Below are positions 38,831 through 52,547 of a stretch of DNA of 64,000 nucleotides, piece after piece; the stretch's first letter is position 1, and each line of letters starts with the position of its first letter. The stretch comes from Cordia subcordata (taxonomy: Eukaryota; Streptophyta; Magnoliopsida; Boraginales; Cordiaceae). The notes under the pieces were generated by a model, which worked only from the letters and a program-made list of their open reading frames with translations, did no database searches and was not told the origin of the DNA. Where the stretch lies: NCBI GenBank assembly GCA_028554755.1, contig JAPTOF010000017.1:11803501-11867500 (forward strand), given 5' to 3'. The position numbers were made by a program, and so were the translations under genes.

Positions 38831-39500
38831 CAAATTTTTTGTTCTGTTTAATTTTTCACATCTGGATTGCATTAGGATTAACTATTGATTTCGAGGCCAA
38901 ATTGGTTCATATTAGTTTGATGTGATTGGAAAGAAGCTGACTGTTGTATAAAGTTTGAGTTGATTGTCACCACATCGTATTGAATTGTGTACAAACAGGA
39001 ATAAATCTTCAATTATTGATTTGCAAATGGATAAAAGAATTATTTAGCTTCTGTTTATTTTTCTTCTGTTCTTTCTATTCCCTCTTTCTTAGCTAGTATG
39101 ATTTTCAAGAACTTCTGCTATTCACCTTTAACCTGAGATTTTAGTGCCAGCATTGCATTCTTTGAAAAGAGAGGTTAGATTTCATATCCGAAGCCCTTCG
39201 AACACACTTAGAGGAGTATGACAATGCTTGTTCAGCTGCTTACAAGTATCTAAAAAAAAAGTATAAGTGCCCAAATAAGCAATGCCAAACAGCCTCTTAG
39301 TCCTCATAAAACACCCTCTTAGTCCTTATAATCACTCATAAATTTTCGAGCGTTCTGCAGAATCAACTAGACTAAAGCAGTAGAGCCAGAGGGTTACTAA
39401 TTCCCTTCTATGGAATTCGAACATTAAAACACTTGGTGCGATATCCAAATCAAATTAAACCTTATCCATTAGGTAAAATTGACTTTATGTATTTTAATGG

Positions 39501-40264
39501 GGCTTTTTGCTTATATACCCCTTGTGTTTAGACATAAGTACACCGCTAGTCTTTTAATTCACGAAATTACAATTGAAACCTCCTATATTTTTCCAAAAGT
39601 TGCATGTTTGGTCCCTCTGTCATGATTTCCGTCTATTTTGACAGCAAGCGTCTAACACGAGCAAAAAATGTGACTAGGCTTTGTTTTTTGCTCTTAATTA
39701 CACATACATCCCCCTGTATATTCTTTTCTTTTCTTTTCTTTTTTTTATTTTTTTATTTTCATCATATTTCTAAAATAAAATTAAAATTAAAATCACCACC
39801 CAACCCCCTGCCCCCACCCACTTTTATCATCATCATCATCTTCTTCTTATTCTTCTTCTTCTTTGATGGCGGGGGTTAAAGATTTGGGTGGTGAGGTTTG
39901 CAGGACTGGGGGTTAGGTGTGGCAGGGTTGGGGGTGGTGGGCGTAGGGGCCTAGGGGTAAAGGGTGGTAGAGGTGGGGGCTGCTAGGGGAAGGGGATGGG
40001 TATTTTCCTTTTTCTTTTCTTTTTTAAATTTAATTTTTTATTTTTTATTTTCAATTAGATCAAGAACTAAATAAACATTTTATTCAATAAGATAAGAGCA
40101 AAATGAACAATTCACAAAATTCATTAATGAATTAACAGAAAATAGATGAAGGGCAAGTATTTAACTTTTAAAAAAACATAAAGGATCTCAATTGTAATTT
40201 CGTAAATTTAAAAACTAATGGTATAATTAGACTTAAACACAAAGAGTGTACAAGTGAAAAATCC
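39501..40264. mobile_element. MULE-like non-autonomous TIR element
   Basis: The left end GGCTTTTTGCTTATATACC and the reverse complement of the right end GGATTTTTCACTTGTACAC begin inverted repeats of about 120 bp that share CTTGTGTTTA/TTTGTGTTTA and ACGAAATTACAATTGA. The 11-mer TATTTTAATGG flanks both sides without mismatch (39490-39500 and 40265-40275), the length range seen for Mutator-like target duplications (9 to 11). The 764-bp interior is non-coding, with CT-rich and GGTGGG-rich tracts. Confidence 0.8.
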
Positions 40265-40377
40265 TATTTTAATGGTTTCTTATTTTGCTTGTGCCTTTGA
40301 GCAAGCCCAAGATGACAATTGCATTTGCAATTTGCCTTGCTCAACAGCTAAATGATGTCAAGAAAGCATATTACGCA

Positions 40378-40460
40378 CATCCCTCGATTTACCTCCCGCC
40401 TGGTTAAGGGGCCTCTGGCCAGGTGGGAAAGGAGTTCTCCTTTGGTTAACCCTTTTTAAA
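40378..40460. mobile_element. short SINE-like insertion
   Basis: The 18-mer AAGAAAGCATATTACGCA occurs exactly at 40360-40377 and at 40461-40478, flanking an 83-bp insert that begins CATCCCTCGATTTACCTCC and ends CCCTTTTTAAA. A long perfect target duplication with a short insert and A/T-rich tail points to LINE-machinery retroposition of a 5'-truncated SINE. No tRNA-like promoter boxes remain. Confidence 0.65.
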
Positions 40461-41190
40461 AAGAAAGCATATTACGCAGAATGATTACGAGGAATTTTTT
40501 GACACAACAACACGATTTCTTAATAGAAACGAGAGGATTGTTCCGTGGTCCTTTCTGGACGTAGAATAGTGATTTAAATTCTCATATCAAATTAGTAATG
40601 CATTACGTCATTCAGTCACCCCTTCACTCATTACAGAGTAAGATTTCATGTAATATTTGTACTTCATTCTTATAATATTCGTTGGGTAAATTACTTTGAT
40701 TGCTATCCAGGATATTTGGTTGCTTTTGGACACGATTTGATGATTGTTAAGGCAGAAAAAGAACAAGCAAGGCGTCCACAGGAATGTCCAACGATAAAAG
40801 CTGAGATGAAACATGGCTCATAACCCGAGTTCGATCCCAATCCCCTCTCTTGGGAGAACACCCTTAACTTACCTAGTGTCCAATATAAGTAACGTGTTGT
40901 GCACCCAAAGTTTGTCAGTTGGTAATCGGGTTCCATCAGTTGTTCCGGTGTTCGAGCTCCGCCAACCCCACAAAAAGGCATTCAAGTAACAGATAAAGCG
41001 GCATGTCATGGCATACAACTTTACTGACATTTACTGTGACACCACTCCAATTGGTGATGAATTCCCGAACTTGAATGCAATTGAAAAACAAAATTCTCTA
41101 AATCAATATCTAATGCAATACAAATTCCACCAGAAACTACCATCTAAAATCAATCTCTTTATACACAGATTAAGCTTTTAATTATTCCTA

Positions 41191-44100
41191 TCAAATATTT
41201 TTCCCTAGTTCAAGTTTTTTCATCAGCCTCATTGTGTTGTGCAAAACCGAGTCCACAATGCCAGCAACCTTGAACCACCACCAAAGGAAAGAATTGTAAT
41301 GACTAATACTAGAATAGAACAGTACGACATAAGCAAAAGGAGAAATGAAACATGTAGATGAAGAACGCGCTCAGTAAAGAAACAAGTAACACGGGGAAAA
41401 AAAGACTTACCGTGAAGACACCGCCTATAATGGCACAGACGTTGGTGATAAAGTGCGAAAAGGACTTCGAATTTTCTGTTATAAGCACCTGATTACAAAA
41501 AACAGATGTCTCAGAAAAAGCAGAAAACACATGTGCAATTACACACGTGATTTTTATAGGGATTGTTTTGGCACCTGCATTGGAGATAACTCAAAATGGA
41601 ATTTTGCAACAGGAAGATCAAGGCTGTGAACCAAACTACTGTGAGCCGTGTACTCATATTCCTCAAATAATTTATAAGATCTTGTCATCACCTCTGTTTT
41701 CACCACTTGGAGATGATGTTCAATCTGCAAATTCACAATTGGCAGAAGCAACATTCAAATAAAAGCTAATTAGGATCCCAGTTCAGATAAAATGGCAGCT
41801 GAACTGACAATGCATCAGAACAGTAGATATCTTTTTAGTGATTGTGATCACGGTCAATGGTGCCATGCAGGAACTTTACTAGCAGAAAAGGTCAAGAAGG
41901 CCACGACAAGGCAGCACAATTATGGAACGGACTACTTTATTATCATTATATTCGGATCAAGATTAAAAAGATATGCAGAAACTAGAAATGAGCAAGCGTA
42001 GAGCCCAACACATAGGAACCTTACAGTAACATTTGTATCACAGTCGCTGGGGTTAGAAATATATGATTTGCCGTTTAACTTGTCATGACTTCGACCAATA
42101 TATGGTAGAATCCGCTTCACATCATTCATCTCCCTTGGAGTGATCTTCTTGCCAAAGGAAAAATGGGAAATTACATGCAACATGTTCATCTGGGAGGCAT
42201 CAAAAGAATGGGAATCTGACCGAGCTGAGATGACAAGGTTTCCTGGGACCTGCATACGAAGAGGCTTGCCGATAATCGTATACCATAGAGAAAAGATATA
42301 TAGAGATAAATACATCCAGAATACCAAAACCCTAACTTATAAATTCTAAAGACATGTTATCTAAATAAGTGTATTGTTTATTTTTTATGGTATATACAAT
42401 TAAAGGCGAAGGGAAGAGGAACCATATCCCAGCATGGTGATCGGTGTAAAGAGAGAAACAAAGAAAGAGATGATGGAGAAGAATAGAACTAGAAAGAAGA
42501 AGATTACACTAAATTTACTAAATTTCCTGGAGACCATTCTTTCACATAGTTGAATCAATAAGTTCCACAAAGATAAGGTAATGACAATTATTCAGCCCTT
42601 ACGCAGCCCCATACATGAAATTTTGCAACAAGGAAATATCCTAAACTTGGGGAAGATCCAATAAGTTTTTAGCCAAGCACATTAGACAACTTCTAACGTC
42701 CTAGTACTCTTACCCATCAAATGTTATTTGAGGGGTAACCATGCAAGAACCATTTATTGCTGTTGTCTGGGAAAAACACATTTTTGTGCTTTAAACATCT
42801 TCAGTTAATATTCTGTTTACCTTCTTAACACGTACAAAACCTTCAATTCTACATCCTCCTGCTGATGGGGCTGGTCTTTTAACATCAGCTCTGACATTGG
42901 CAGACTTATTATCTGAAGAGAGACTATGAGGTTCCATCGGAATAGGTGCCACCAAACTTTCCATTGCCTGCAGAGAGAAATATAACACTTACTTCATAAT
43001 CTTTTAACAAACAATATGTAGGAAAGCACTTTTGGACAGCATAAACATATGAAAAAGGCTATTTCCACTCCCTAAAATGCTTCTCCACACCATCAGTAAT
43101 AAACTTTTCATGTTTTGACAACTTTTCCCTAATAGTCGACTATTACTTACAAATTTACAGAATGCAGTGGCCTTTGCAGCACCGGACTCTCTTAACAGGC
43201 TACCATGCAGTCATCCTAGTCATCTAAAGGAGAAATATATTATCGAATCTACCATGCAATTATGATTACATACATGGATTAGCTCACAATTCAACTTCAA
43301 CTCATACTGCATATGTAATTCAAGTACCAGTCCAGCCACTAACAAGCCTTATGTAACGTACTTTATCTGCTGGGTTACAGGCGGGCATTTTCCCAGAGGT
43401 TTCTAGTCTCTCTTGTGTGATTCCTATTGAAGCATATACTCGGGGGGTGGGTGTAGGGTGGACAATTTTAAAGCAGACTCCCCAGTCATTAAAAAATAAA
43501 TTCTAATATCCTAGAGAGCCATTAGTTAACAGTGGTGGTGATCAGCAATGAAGTTTCCTGAATGATGGATATAAAGGGGCATACATGCTGTGATAAGGCT
43601 TTTCCACAGATGGCATTAAGAAGAAGAATCTTAAGCCAAGAAGCCATGACTGACTTCTAGGGCATTTTTAACATATTGGGATACATACTGTATGGTTAAC
43701 TGATAGCCTATCTGGCATTTACATGCCCATCCAGTCCATTACTGACAAACTCAAAGCGTTATGAGCATGTAAAAGGGGCTCTTCCAAATTCAAGGGCTAA
43801 TTTTCTACTAGCATAACTAATGTGATAATGGTGAGGAAAACCATAATTAGAGAATGGAAATGGTCCTCAAAGAATCAAGTCACATGCACTGTGCCACAGA
43901 TAGATTGTCGCAGATGCATTTTGCAAGAAATTGATCTCTTTCTTTCTTTTCCTTTTCCTCTATTATCTCCTCTTCCCTCCTGTGGATTAGTTGCTCTCCA
44001 GAAGAGTTTTTACCCTGACTAGGCTGTCCGTATCTCGATCTCCAGAATATGACTCATGGTCATGGTGCCCGTGATCCTCTCCGAGCCAAAAGCAAACAAA

Positions 44101-47100
44101 TAACAAACAAGTAAAGAAGCCACTAATATACATGACATGTAAGAAGACGAAGCAAAATAATCACAGAAGTAATTAGAAGAATGATGCATAGATTGGTCAA
44201 CAAAGGGCAATCAGAGGTCAGAATACCTTCCAGAAATTAATGCAGTGACAAAAAGAGGAACTGAAGCATCTTTAGATGATTCAATTAAACAAAATAGATT
44301 GCTAGTTAATTAGTGACGGCTAAAAAGAACTCACAGGATGTTTGGCCCAGCTTACAAGGAAAGGTTCTAAGTATATATAAGCGAGTTCTAGTGTTCATTG
44401 GCAAAAACGTGTATTTGATAAAGGCAAATATGTAAAATGCCTTGGTCAAAGTCTTTTAAATGAAGATGCAAATAAACATGTAAGCTGAGGGAGAGGTACC
44501 ATCAACATAAGCAACAAGAAGTGCTCATAATCACAAAAAAGATTAATGATGACTTTTCGTTCAGTTCTCAAATGTGTCAAATTTTCCTGTAAAACCTTTA
44601 GGTGCTTCTAACCATTTTTCACCGGCTTATAAGCTACAGCCAATATCCTCTTACATTCTTATTGAATGGGTAACAAATGTCTAATATGTAGCCAACCATT
44701 GTGCAAATGCAACTCAGAACTAGGATAACGACAATGATAAAATGCCCTTACCTAACATCGCTTCCTTTATGAAAGATACGGATTGATGGATACCCCTGTA
44801 TGTGATGCCTGAACATTCAAAATTGGAATATATTAAGGAGCAATAAATAGATAGGACCAAAAGGCAGAAAATTTTGATAAAATTGAGTATTTCATTAGGA
44901 ACTCAAGATCATTTTCCAACATAGAAGCAAGGAAAATGAGGAGCAGTAAGCATGAAAGTCTACAACATATCATGAACTAGGGAATGACCTCAGTTCAACA
45001 GCAATAAATTACAAAAGAATGAGGATTCTCAAATTGACAAATCCATAAAGAGGAATTTTTCTAATAATGCAAGTGAAGGCATTATAGGGTAAGCTGAAAC
45101 AAATTTCTAAAAGCTGCAATACAGATGGAATCAGATGACATTCAGCCTCGAACTGCAGAACAATGCCAAGGAAGGAATGAGCAGTATATCTATGCAAGTG
45201 GAGCAACACTGAAGTAAATCAGAGAATTGCAGTAGAATGGGCCATGCACTTGGTGAAGAAGAATAATGAAACAGTAACAAAATGCATATATGCATGAAGT
45301 ACCTCCTGCACAAAGCAACTTCTTCAGTGCAATCCACCTTTGCCAAGATGATTCGTCCATCGCGTTCTGGGTCATATCTAGAAAATAGTGATGAACGTGA
45401 ATGTCAAATCACTTGTTGATAGTCATTCTATTACTCCCAACTAAGAGTTGTTTTACAATATAGTGCATGAACTAGTAATTTCCTTGTTCAGAATAAGTGA
45501 GATATAGATTGAAGCAATTTACTTTTCTCTTATGATTTTGGCTGCTTTCTCCCAGGAAGGTTTCTGCAAAAGGTTTTACAGCATAAATGTTAGCTAACCA
45601 GCAAATGGATTAACCAGAAGAGAGAGGTATCTATATATTAAAGTAGTGCTTGTTCCTTTTTATTAATGCCACGCTTTGTCATGCCATGACTTTCCCTTTT
45701 TTCCCTCTGAAAGGATTTTGAGTCTAATCCTCTTATCAATGTAAAGTTATTTCCTATCTACTTATCTAAAGATGCTAACTAAATGGTGAAATTTATCCAT
45801 ATATTTCGTTCATGATTTTTCTTTCCAAAATTATTTGATTTCAAGAAACTATAAAAATTGTGATTAGTGTCGAAAACTTGCCAAAATGTAACGTTGCCAA
45901 AAATATGTTTATATTTTATACCCACATGAACTGTAAAATTTGACCATTAACAAGAAATAAGACATAAAATATACAAATTTTTCCCGCGTATCTTATGGGT
46001 ACTATACTAGTTTACATTTAAAATCACAGTGCTGAATCTGATAAAGAATGAAAATCAAGCAAACACTGTAAGGAAAAGACATTGCAAGAATATGCACGTC
46101 TAATACTGATGCAACCGTGCATCCTCAGAAAATAGAAGCCATTACTTGGTACAGACAGAAATGCAAAGCCATAAAAAAAGAAACGTGCAAGACCTGATAG
46201 CTGATAACACACAGACACACACACACACAGAGAAGAGTAGACAGTCTACGGAGGAGTTACCACCTTGCAATAATTTGACTCGTGATAAGCACTTTTACTG
46301 CTGCAGTGATACAATCAAAAAGTTCTAACCATCAAGTAATTTTGAACTTCTATCACTACACTGAAAGAACTTCACCGACATCATATTCCTATCAAAACTA
46401 TGGAATTAACGTCATAAGGTATCAGTATATCACCCTTGATTATTTCCATTTCTAGACTTGTTTCAAGGAGACTGCATGTAACCCACATCCTCCGCGCCTC
46501 TAGTTTCAAGTTATTTAATTAGCAGAATGTGGAGGGTAAATTTGAAGAAGTTCTGCTCACATATGAATCTGGGAGCTCAACTTACAGAATGTGTAAATGT
46601 GCATTTTCAAATGATACACCCTCAATGCCCCATGATTCAAAAATATGCATGAGCTGGTTCAAGAAAAAGAGACAGAAAAAAGCCTTTCAATTAAATCACT
46701 CTCGTATATTCCACTGGATGAAGGCACCCTATGAAGTTGCTTTCGTGGAAGGCATGTACATATAAATGCTTGCACCCTGTAATACGGAAAAAGAATGATG
46801 CATGAAGACTAAATAAGCCTCAGTAGACATAAAATAATTTGGCCACACAACAGGGATGTGAGATCCTTTTTTCCCTTTTTGGTGGCGTGGAAGAGTTCGA
46901 GATGGTGAGTGTAACTGATTTTGTATTTAGTAAAGCACAAAAACATCAAGAAAGAAATCTTAGAAAAATACGAAAGAAGATTACCAGTCGGTTGCTCCAA
47001 TAGCACCACGGAGCATAGAAATTTACCACCACTATTGGGAACCTGTGATAAAAAGATATTATGCAAGTCAGATAATTACATCATAAGAACAAAGATAGTG

Positions 47101-50100
47101 CAAAGACAACAAGTGAGAACATGAAAAATGCAAAGATAATCAGCAGAACATCGATAGAGAAGATGGATAGGTTCGACTTACAGATGTGAGATCCTTTCAA
47201 AACTATGAGAATTTAATGGAACTGCAGCTCCACCATGTTCTTCATCAGTTTCCTCATCATGCTTGACAGATTGTGGAATAACTCCAGAGTGGAACTCAAA
47301 GCCAGTAAGTTTTAAATTTGAGTCAATTGAAAACTTGCGAACTGTTTTAGTTATATTCAACCTGTTCTGAGAATTTTAGAAAACAAAATCAGTACATTGG
47401 AAAAGGAGTATAGTAGCTAAAACTCTCTGTTGAGAGAAAAGGAGAGACATAAAGGCTAATAATATATTGTATTGCATTAAACTAATGTAAAGAGCCCTTT
47501 ATATAGGGTTAAGTACAATAAATAATAACTTGTTTCCCGAAGTGGGACAAACACTGTTACTACTTCAACACTCCTCCTCAAGCAAATGCTTTCTTTTTGG
47601 ACTGAGACTGCTAAAATGGGACCTCTTTCAAAGCTTGAAAGGAAAGTATTATTAGTTCACACGTGGTTAATCCCATAGCTCGATATTCAGATTCAGCACT
47701 AAAGCGAGCCACAACTGCTTGTTTCTTACTTTTTTGTGATATAAGGTTGCCTCCAATAAGAAAATAATATCCAAAAATGGACCATCTATCAATTGGACAA
47801 GCTGCCCAATCTGCATCAGAATATCCTACAATATCAACGTGACTATGATTTTTGTACAATATTCCTTTTCCTGGTGCACTTTCGAGGTAACGGAGGATAC
47901 GAATAATCGCATCCCAGTGGCTCTGTCATGGTGAGTTGAGAAACTGACTAACTACACTCATGACAAAGGAAATGTCTGGGCGAGTCACTATAAGATAGTT
48001 CAACTTGCCAACTAATCTCCTGTATCTCCCCGAGTCTTGTATAAGCTCCTCATTAGGTACCAATTTCGCATTCGGGTCCATCGGTGAGTCACATGGTCTT
48101 GAACCAAGCATCCCAACCTCTTCAATGCATGTCTACAACATACTTACATTGAGAAATGTACTCTCATTAGAACGTGCAACCTTGATACCTAGAAAATAAT
48201 GCAACTCCCCCAAATCTTTAGTCTAAAACTGTCGATGAAGAAATGCCTTCAAATCCGCTATACTTGCCACATCGTCTCCAGTAATGATAATATCATCAAC
48301 ATACACAATTAATATGGGCCGTTTACCAAAAGACAAGTTTTGATAAAACACTGAATGATCAATGCCACATCTTGTCAACCTAAATTCAAGTACAGCTTCA
48401 CTAAAATGACCAAACCATGCCCAGGGTGACTGTTTCAACCCATACAAAGATTTCTTCAAATGACACACCTTATGAGACTCCCCTTGAGCAACAAACCCTG
48501 GTGGTTGCTCCATAAATACTTCTTCTTCAAGGGTCCCATTGAGAAATGCATTTTTTATATCAAGCTGAAAAAGAAGCCACTGGAACATAGCTACAAAAGC
48601 AATAAAAATGCGAACAGAAGACATTTTAGAGACAGAAGAGAAAGTATCATCGTAATCAATGCTATAAACCTGGGAATATCCTTTTGCAATCAAGCAGGTT
48701 TTTAGTCGATCGACTGTACCATCTGGAGAGCATTTCACTGTATAAACCCAGCAACAACCAACAATAAATTTGCCATCTGAAAGGTCAACTAAGTCCCAAG
48801 TACCATTAGGCTATAGAGCAAACATTTCTTCCCTCATTACCTCGTGCCAACCCAGATGTGCAAGAGCTTTAGAGACATCCTCATTACCTCGTGCCAACTC
48901 GGATGTGCAAGAGCTTTAAAGACATTAGCAGGGACAGAGACAGAGGAAAGAGAAGCAAAAAAAGACAGATATGACGGGGACAAGGCATGATAAGACACAA
49001 TGTGAGAAATGGGATATGTAGTAGTACAAGAACGAATACCTTTCATGAGAACAATGGGAATATCTAAGTCAGAAGGCTGAGGGATTATTCCAGGACCTGA
49101 AGAAAGCAAGGTGGAAGGCACAGGGACTTCAGTCGAAGGCGGCTGGCAATGTTGTCATTGATATGTTTGCAAATCCGGTCGATTCAAACGAGACAAGTCA
49201 AGGGAGGAGGGGGGAGCTTTAGTAGGGGGGTAGCAGGAACAGAAAGAGGACTAAATATAGGAAAATCATCAATCACTATGCTAGGCGTATCAGAAGATAG
49301 ACCAAAGTAAGACTGAGACTAAAAGAATGTGACATCGGCATTGAAGAACAACCTATCTAGTTCAGGAAAGTAACAACGGTAGCCCTTCTGTGTATGACTA
49401 TACCCAAGAAATATGCACTTAACAGAACGAGGACTCAATTTATCTCCAAGCGAGAAATTATGGACAAATAGACACAACCAAACACTTTAGGAGGAAGATG
49501 ATAAATAGGTTAACGAGGACACCAGACTAAAAAAGGAAGCCTATTATGAAGTACAGACGATGGCATCCGATTTATAAGATAACATGCAGTAAGGACAACA
49601 CTTTTCCAAAAACGGAAGGGAACATTCAAATGTAAAAGACGTGTACGGGCTATCTCAATAAGAGTCCATTTTTGCGCTCAAAAACTCCATTTTGTTGAAG
49701 AGTATAAGCACAAGAAGATTGATATATGATCCCTTTAGACATCAAAAAGGAACAAAACGAAGATGAAAAATATTCCTTGGCGTTGTCACTGCGTAAAATA
49801 CGAATTGTAGCCCCAAACTAAGAATTAATTTCATTGCAAAAGGTTTGAAATATAGAAAACACCTTAGAACGATCTTTTAACAAACATAACCAAGTCATGC
49901 TAGAAAAATCATCAATAAAAGTGTCAAAATATCTATAACCAAATTTCGGAACATGACAACTAAGTCTCCAAATATCTGAATGAACTAACTCAAGTGGGGC
50001 AACAACCTGCTTATTACTACGATTTGTAAAAGAACTACAAGAATGCTTGCCTAGTTGACATAACTCACATAAAACCTCACGAACACTATGTAAAGAGGGA

Positions 50101-52515
50101 ACCATTTTCTTCAAACTAGGTACAGACGGATGACCAAGACAACTACGGACAAGGCCAGGAGATGGGACAGATATTGGTTTATTTATTTATTATGTTAACA
50201 CGCTCTCTCACGTTGGTTTATTTATTTATTATGTTAACACGCCCTCTCACGTGCAGCATAATTTGTTTAGAGCTTGCACGTGAACAATTTAGTTTTAAAA
50301 GGGTGGCAGTAAAGATTGAACCTGTACCGTTTGGCTTTCAGGCTCTGATACTATCTTAGAGTTACCACCTCATCTAAAAGCTTAAGCTTGAAGAGAGAAT
50401 ATTGGTCTATTTATTTATTATTTTAACACTCCCCTTCACGTTGGTTTATTTATTTATTATGTTAACACAGTACAAACAACTGTGAGGTGGACATCAAAGT
50501 AGAAGAGACCATTGGACTCAAGCCTTGTGCCAATCTACTCGCTAGTTTTCTGATCTTGGACAATCACACTATCAAAAGCAAAGGTAACAAAACAGTTAAA
50601 TGACTTAGTTAACTTGCTGATAGATAATAAATTACAAGGAAAATTAGGAAGAAACAAAACAAAGGAAAGGGTCAAGGATGGTGTAAGATAGGTAGTCCCA
50701 ACCCCTGAGACAGCAATAGAGGAACCATCAGCAAGGCGTACAGAGGAATAGAAATCAGATGAGCGAAAATTGATGAATAAGGAAAGATTCCCGCTCATAT
50801 GATTAAAAGCTCCAGTGTCCAGAATCCACTTACCGGAGCGAGAAGACAACTGAGATAGATAGGCAGTAGAGGTAGTGGCATGCGCCGCTAGAGTTGTGGG
50901 AGACTGGGTAGCCTGTTGAGACGCCGAACGCTGAAGGTAATGCATGTACTGAGATTCAAACAAAGTGAAGATAGATGGAGTTTTCTGTGATGGTGCGATC
51001 TCAACGGAAAAAGTGTCAGAAAAATTGCCTTGAACAGCATAAGCAACTCCAAATGATCGACCATGTAAATCTCAACAAGTATCGTGAGTATGACCTAGTT
51101 TATGACAATGAGTACAGTGAGGTCGAGAGGTTTGACCACCTCGACCACCTCCTCTATTAGAACCACGTCCTCGTCCATGACCTCCTCGGGAAGCACTATC
51201 AGTACCTGTAATTGCTGAGTAAGGAACGCGGAGGCATGGTCAGGACCACTAAATGAACTATCAACACATGCACGGCTCAAATGATTATACACATTATTCA
51301 TTAAGGGTAAAGCTAGAGCTAGAGTCATATGAGAAAGGAACACCTCGAAGCATGAGAATTACAAAGAGTTGCTCTCTTTGTTTACGAGCAATATCACAAC
51401 AAGCAAGAAAAATTTCATTATATTCAAACATCGCGGTTTGAAAGTGCCCAAAGTAAATGGAAAGACCCTTCTCATCAAACTGTATACGCAAAAGATCATT
51501 AGTGACTCATATATCCTATTGACATTGCTAGTATACATCTCTTGAGCCAAAGTCCAAAGTTGTTTGCAAGTATAACACTGGTGAAACACAACATGCAACT
51601 CAGGTTCAAATGATTGACGCAATAAAATAAGAAGCTAAGCATCAACCTAATCCCGTAGTTGAGACTTTTCTTTTGATAATTTGAGAATATCTTGTGTCAA
51701 ATAGCGAAACTAATCCTTGCCCTCGGAACCACAATTTTACAACAAACAACCACTGAGTATAATTACGACCATTGAGTTTGGTCGTAGTGATGACAGAAGT
51801 GCCAATGAAAGTCGGAACAACAATAGTCATGTCAAATAGCCTTTTAGAGATCTGGGAGATATCTTGAGAAAACTTTTTTTTCGAACCACTTTCTGTAGAC
51901 ATATTGTCTTTGACGGAGGCCATATTTCAACAAACTACTCTGCAAAAGGCAACAAGACACAAGTAACTAATATCCAAGAAAGGAGACTCAATACATTGAT
52001 CACAAGTTCCAAATAATCAGTGTTCCATTCAAACAAACATAATCAATGGCTTCTCTGAGGTCGCGGTAGCCTGGAGATCACGTCTAGGTGCTTAATTTGG
52101 TGAAAGCAAGTGGTGGAGAAGATTCCGGTGAGATTCTAGTAGGCTTCTGGTGGCGGTGTCGTAATGGTGGTGATCGCTGGAGCACGGCAAGGTCGCTGGT
52201 AGTGGTGGTTAGTGATGGCTACATATATATCTATATATCTATATATATGTATGTATCTGTATATCTATATATGTATATATGTATATATGTATGTATATGT
52301 ATATTTGTATATATGTATGTATCTGTATATGTATATTTGTATGTATGTATGTATATATATGTATGTATGTGTATATCTATATATGTATATATATATGTAT
52401 GTGTATATATATATGTATATATATATGTATGTGTATATATATATATGTATATGTATATGTATATATGTATATTTGTATATATGTATGTATCTGTATATCT
52501 ATATATGTATGTATG

Positions 52516-52547
<32 letters not shown>

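Larger units (their letters stand above)
38773..41190. other. spacer between the phytocyanin and PDIL5-4 genes
   Basis: It contains an (AT)n run just after the phytocyanin stop, a TIR element with target duplication, and a short SINE-like insertion, listed separately. A partial MITE-like end (GTGCCCAAATAAGC.. ..CAAACAGCCTCTTAG) lies near 39,268-39,300. The block 40,800-40,980 (GGTTCCATCAGTTGTTCCGG) is less AT-rich but carries no intact gene. Confidence 0.55.
47611..51923 (-). pseudogene. degenerate copia gag-pol
   Basis: In order on the minus strand: a gag start at 51923 ([13 protein letters not shown], then [20 protein letters not shown]); a CCHC zinc knuckle at 51075-51116 ([14 protein letters not shown]) followed at once by a stop; protease DTGA at 50808-50819 ([14 protein letters not shown]); a nested insertion at 50171-50468; integrase around 49818-50114 ([36 protein letters not shown]); reverse transcriptase at 48223-48738 ([16 protein letters not shown] at 48292-48303); and RNase H near 47611-47860 ([20 protein letters not shown]). 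Several frame changes and stop codons interrupt it, so no polyprotein can be made. A 47-bp tandem duplication lies at 48834-48927. Confidence 0.9.

Noticed and set aside
44089..44140. In-phase distal AG for PDIL5-4 exon 10 (TATTAG at about 44124)
   Set aside because: It keeps the frame but would add a hydrophobic stretch translated from what looks like the polypyrimidine tract, and the family has no such segment.
48223..48738. Copia reverse transcriptase as a functional gene
   Set aside because: It retains YVDD, but the surrounding polyprotein is split by stops, shifts, a tandem duplication and a nested element.
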